The notes below the pieces were generated by a model, which did no database searches, was not told the origin of the DNA, and saw nothing but the letters and a program-made list of their open reading frames with translations. From assembly GCA_030592085.1 (NCBI GenBank), contig JAUUZV010000149.1, forward strand, positions 1 to 6,397: 6,397 nt of DNA, read 5' to 3'. The translations under genes and the position numbers were made by a program. The stretch's first letter is position 1; every line of letters starts with the position of its first letter. Below, one piece after another: positions 5,758-6,397 of this stretch. This DNA comes from Clostridia bacterium. GTDB taxonomy: Bacteria > Bacillota > Clostridia > DUPQ01.

Positions 5758-6397
5758 ATGGAATTATTTGTTCCAGGCAGATTGTGTCTTTTTGGCGAAC
5801 ATACAGACTGGGCTAGTCTTTATCAAAAAGTTAACCCTACAATTCCGAATGGTCAAGCTATTGTACTATTATTACAACAAGGTATTTATGCAAAAATTTC
5901 AAAGAGTCAAAAAATCCATATTACTTCTACCACTGGTCAAGACTTAAAAAGAAAAGTTTTTAATTTAAATTGTGATGCAAACTCATCTTCTCTAAAACCA
6001 TTAATTACTGCATCTGATTTCTTTTCTTATGCAGCTTCTGTATGTCATTATATGATAACTAATTACAAAACAGGTGGAATTACAATAAATAATGAAGTTA
6101 CCACATTACCAGTAGGAAATGGATTAGCCTCAAGTGCTAGTTTTTCATTATTATGCGTTAAAGCATATAACATGCTTTATGAACTTAACTTATCTGTTGA
6201 AAAACAAGTTTCAATCGCTTTTTATTGTGAATTACAAACTGGTTCAAATTGTGGAAAAATGGATTTTGCAAGTGCTTATGATTATCCGTTATTATTAACT
6301 ACTTTTAAAAATGAAAATGTAACATTTTCAAAAATAAGGTATCCAAAACCTATTTACTTAGTTCTAGTTGATTTATTAGGAGAGAAAAACACAAAAG
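5758..6397 (+). CDS. GHMP-superfamily sugar kinase (3' end cut by window edge)
   Basis: About 213 residues are visible before the window ends, with no stop. It opens with VPGRLCLFGEHTDW (5-18), the N-terminal substrate-binding motif of the galactokinase/homoserine kinase/mevalonate kinase superfamily. The ATP phosphate-binding loop is LPVGNGLASSAS (117-128), a variant of the usual LPxGxGLSSSAA. TGSNCGKMDFASAYD contains Asp169, the likely catalytic base, and YLVLVDLLGEKNT (about 200-212) resembles a segment conserved in uncharacterised bacterial sugar kinases of this superfamily. The C-terminal third, including motif 3, lies outside. Such enzymes usually phosphorylate a sugar at C1 in the cytoplasm. 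Placed 4 bp after the GH127 gene with its ribosome site inside that gene, it is probably co-expressed and may phosphorylate the released sugar, for example L-arabinose as in the plant GHMP arabinokinase. The superfamily is certain; the substrate is inferred from context. An in-frame ATG at 5746 would add four residues and overlap the GH127 stop. Confidence 0.88.
   Translation, partial: MELFVPGRLCLFGEHTDWASLYQKVNPTIPNGQAIVLLLQQGIYAKISKSQKIHITSTTGQDLKRKVFNLNCDANSSSLKPLITASDFFSYAASVCHYMITNYKTGGITINNEVTTLPVGNGLASSASFSLLCVKAYNMLYELNLSVEKQVSIAFYCELQTGSNCGKMDFASAYDYPLLLTTFKNENVTFSKIRYPKPIYLVLVDLLGEKNTK

Noticed and set aside
1..6397. Mobile element, CRISPR array, tRNA/rRNA, toxin-antitoxin or defence system
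   Set aside because: No transposase or integrase motifs, spaced direct repeats, tRNA-like cloverleaf or defence-domain signatures were seen; essentially all sequence is taken by five metabolic genes and one promoter region.

Overview
This is an AT-rich, densely coding window from what looks like a walled, low-GC Firmicute, probably a gut- or plant-polysaccharide-associated Clostridia/Lachnospiraceae-type bacterium. The clues are the base composition, strong purine-rich Shine-Dalgarno sites, Bacillota-style promoters, a complete MurA, and clear matches to M42, GH127 and GHMP families. The lineage is an inference; no marker here fixes genus. TGG encodes Trp, the three stop codons seen are TAG, TAG and TAA, and no in-frame TGA was seen, so nothing suggests a non-standard code.

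The layout is two divergent gene sets leaving a 118-bp intergenic region (3725-3842). Leftward (minus strand): murA (UDP-GlcNAc enolpyruvyl transferase), then an M42-family metallo-aminopeptidase after 1 bp, then a glycoside-hydrolase-like protein (GHL6-type TIM barrel plus the start of a beta-galactosidase trimerisation/GATase-like domain) after 7 bp. That last gene runs off the left edge. Rightward (plus strand): a GH127 (DUF1680) beta-L-arabinofuranosidase-like enzyme, then a GHMP-superfamily sugar kinase that runs off the right edge. No gene-free stretch exceeds 300 bp, and no RNA gene, mobile element, CRISPR array or intrinsic terminator was seen.

The most distinctive non-coding signal is the promoter region. 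Each direction has a recognisable sigma-A promoter with a 17-bp spacer. The two -35 hexamers lie back to back, separated by one base, and together form the perfect 13-bp palindrome ATTCAAGTTGAAT. Two polymerases could hardly bind at once, so the cell-wall set and the sugar-salvage set may compete for transcription. The plus-strand promoter also implies that the hydrolase starts at 3843, not at the upstream ATG at 3813.

Functionally, neither the GH127 protein nor the GHL6-like protein has a visible signal peptide, so both probably act in the cytoplasm on imported glycans or glycopeptides. The simplest reading is that GH127 frees L-arabinose (or a related sugar) and the GHMP kinase phosphorylates the freed sugar at C1. 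The aminopeptidase could process peptides. Membership of murA in the leftward operon is clear from spacing, but its metabolic link to the other genes is not. I do not claim a demonstrated new system; the best candidates for novelty are the hydrolase-kinase pair and the interlocked divergent promoters.
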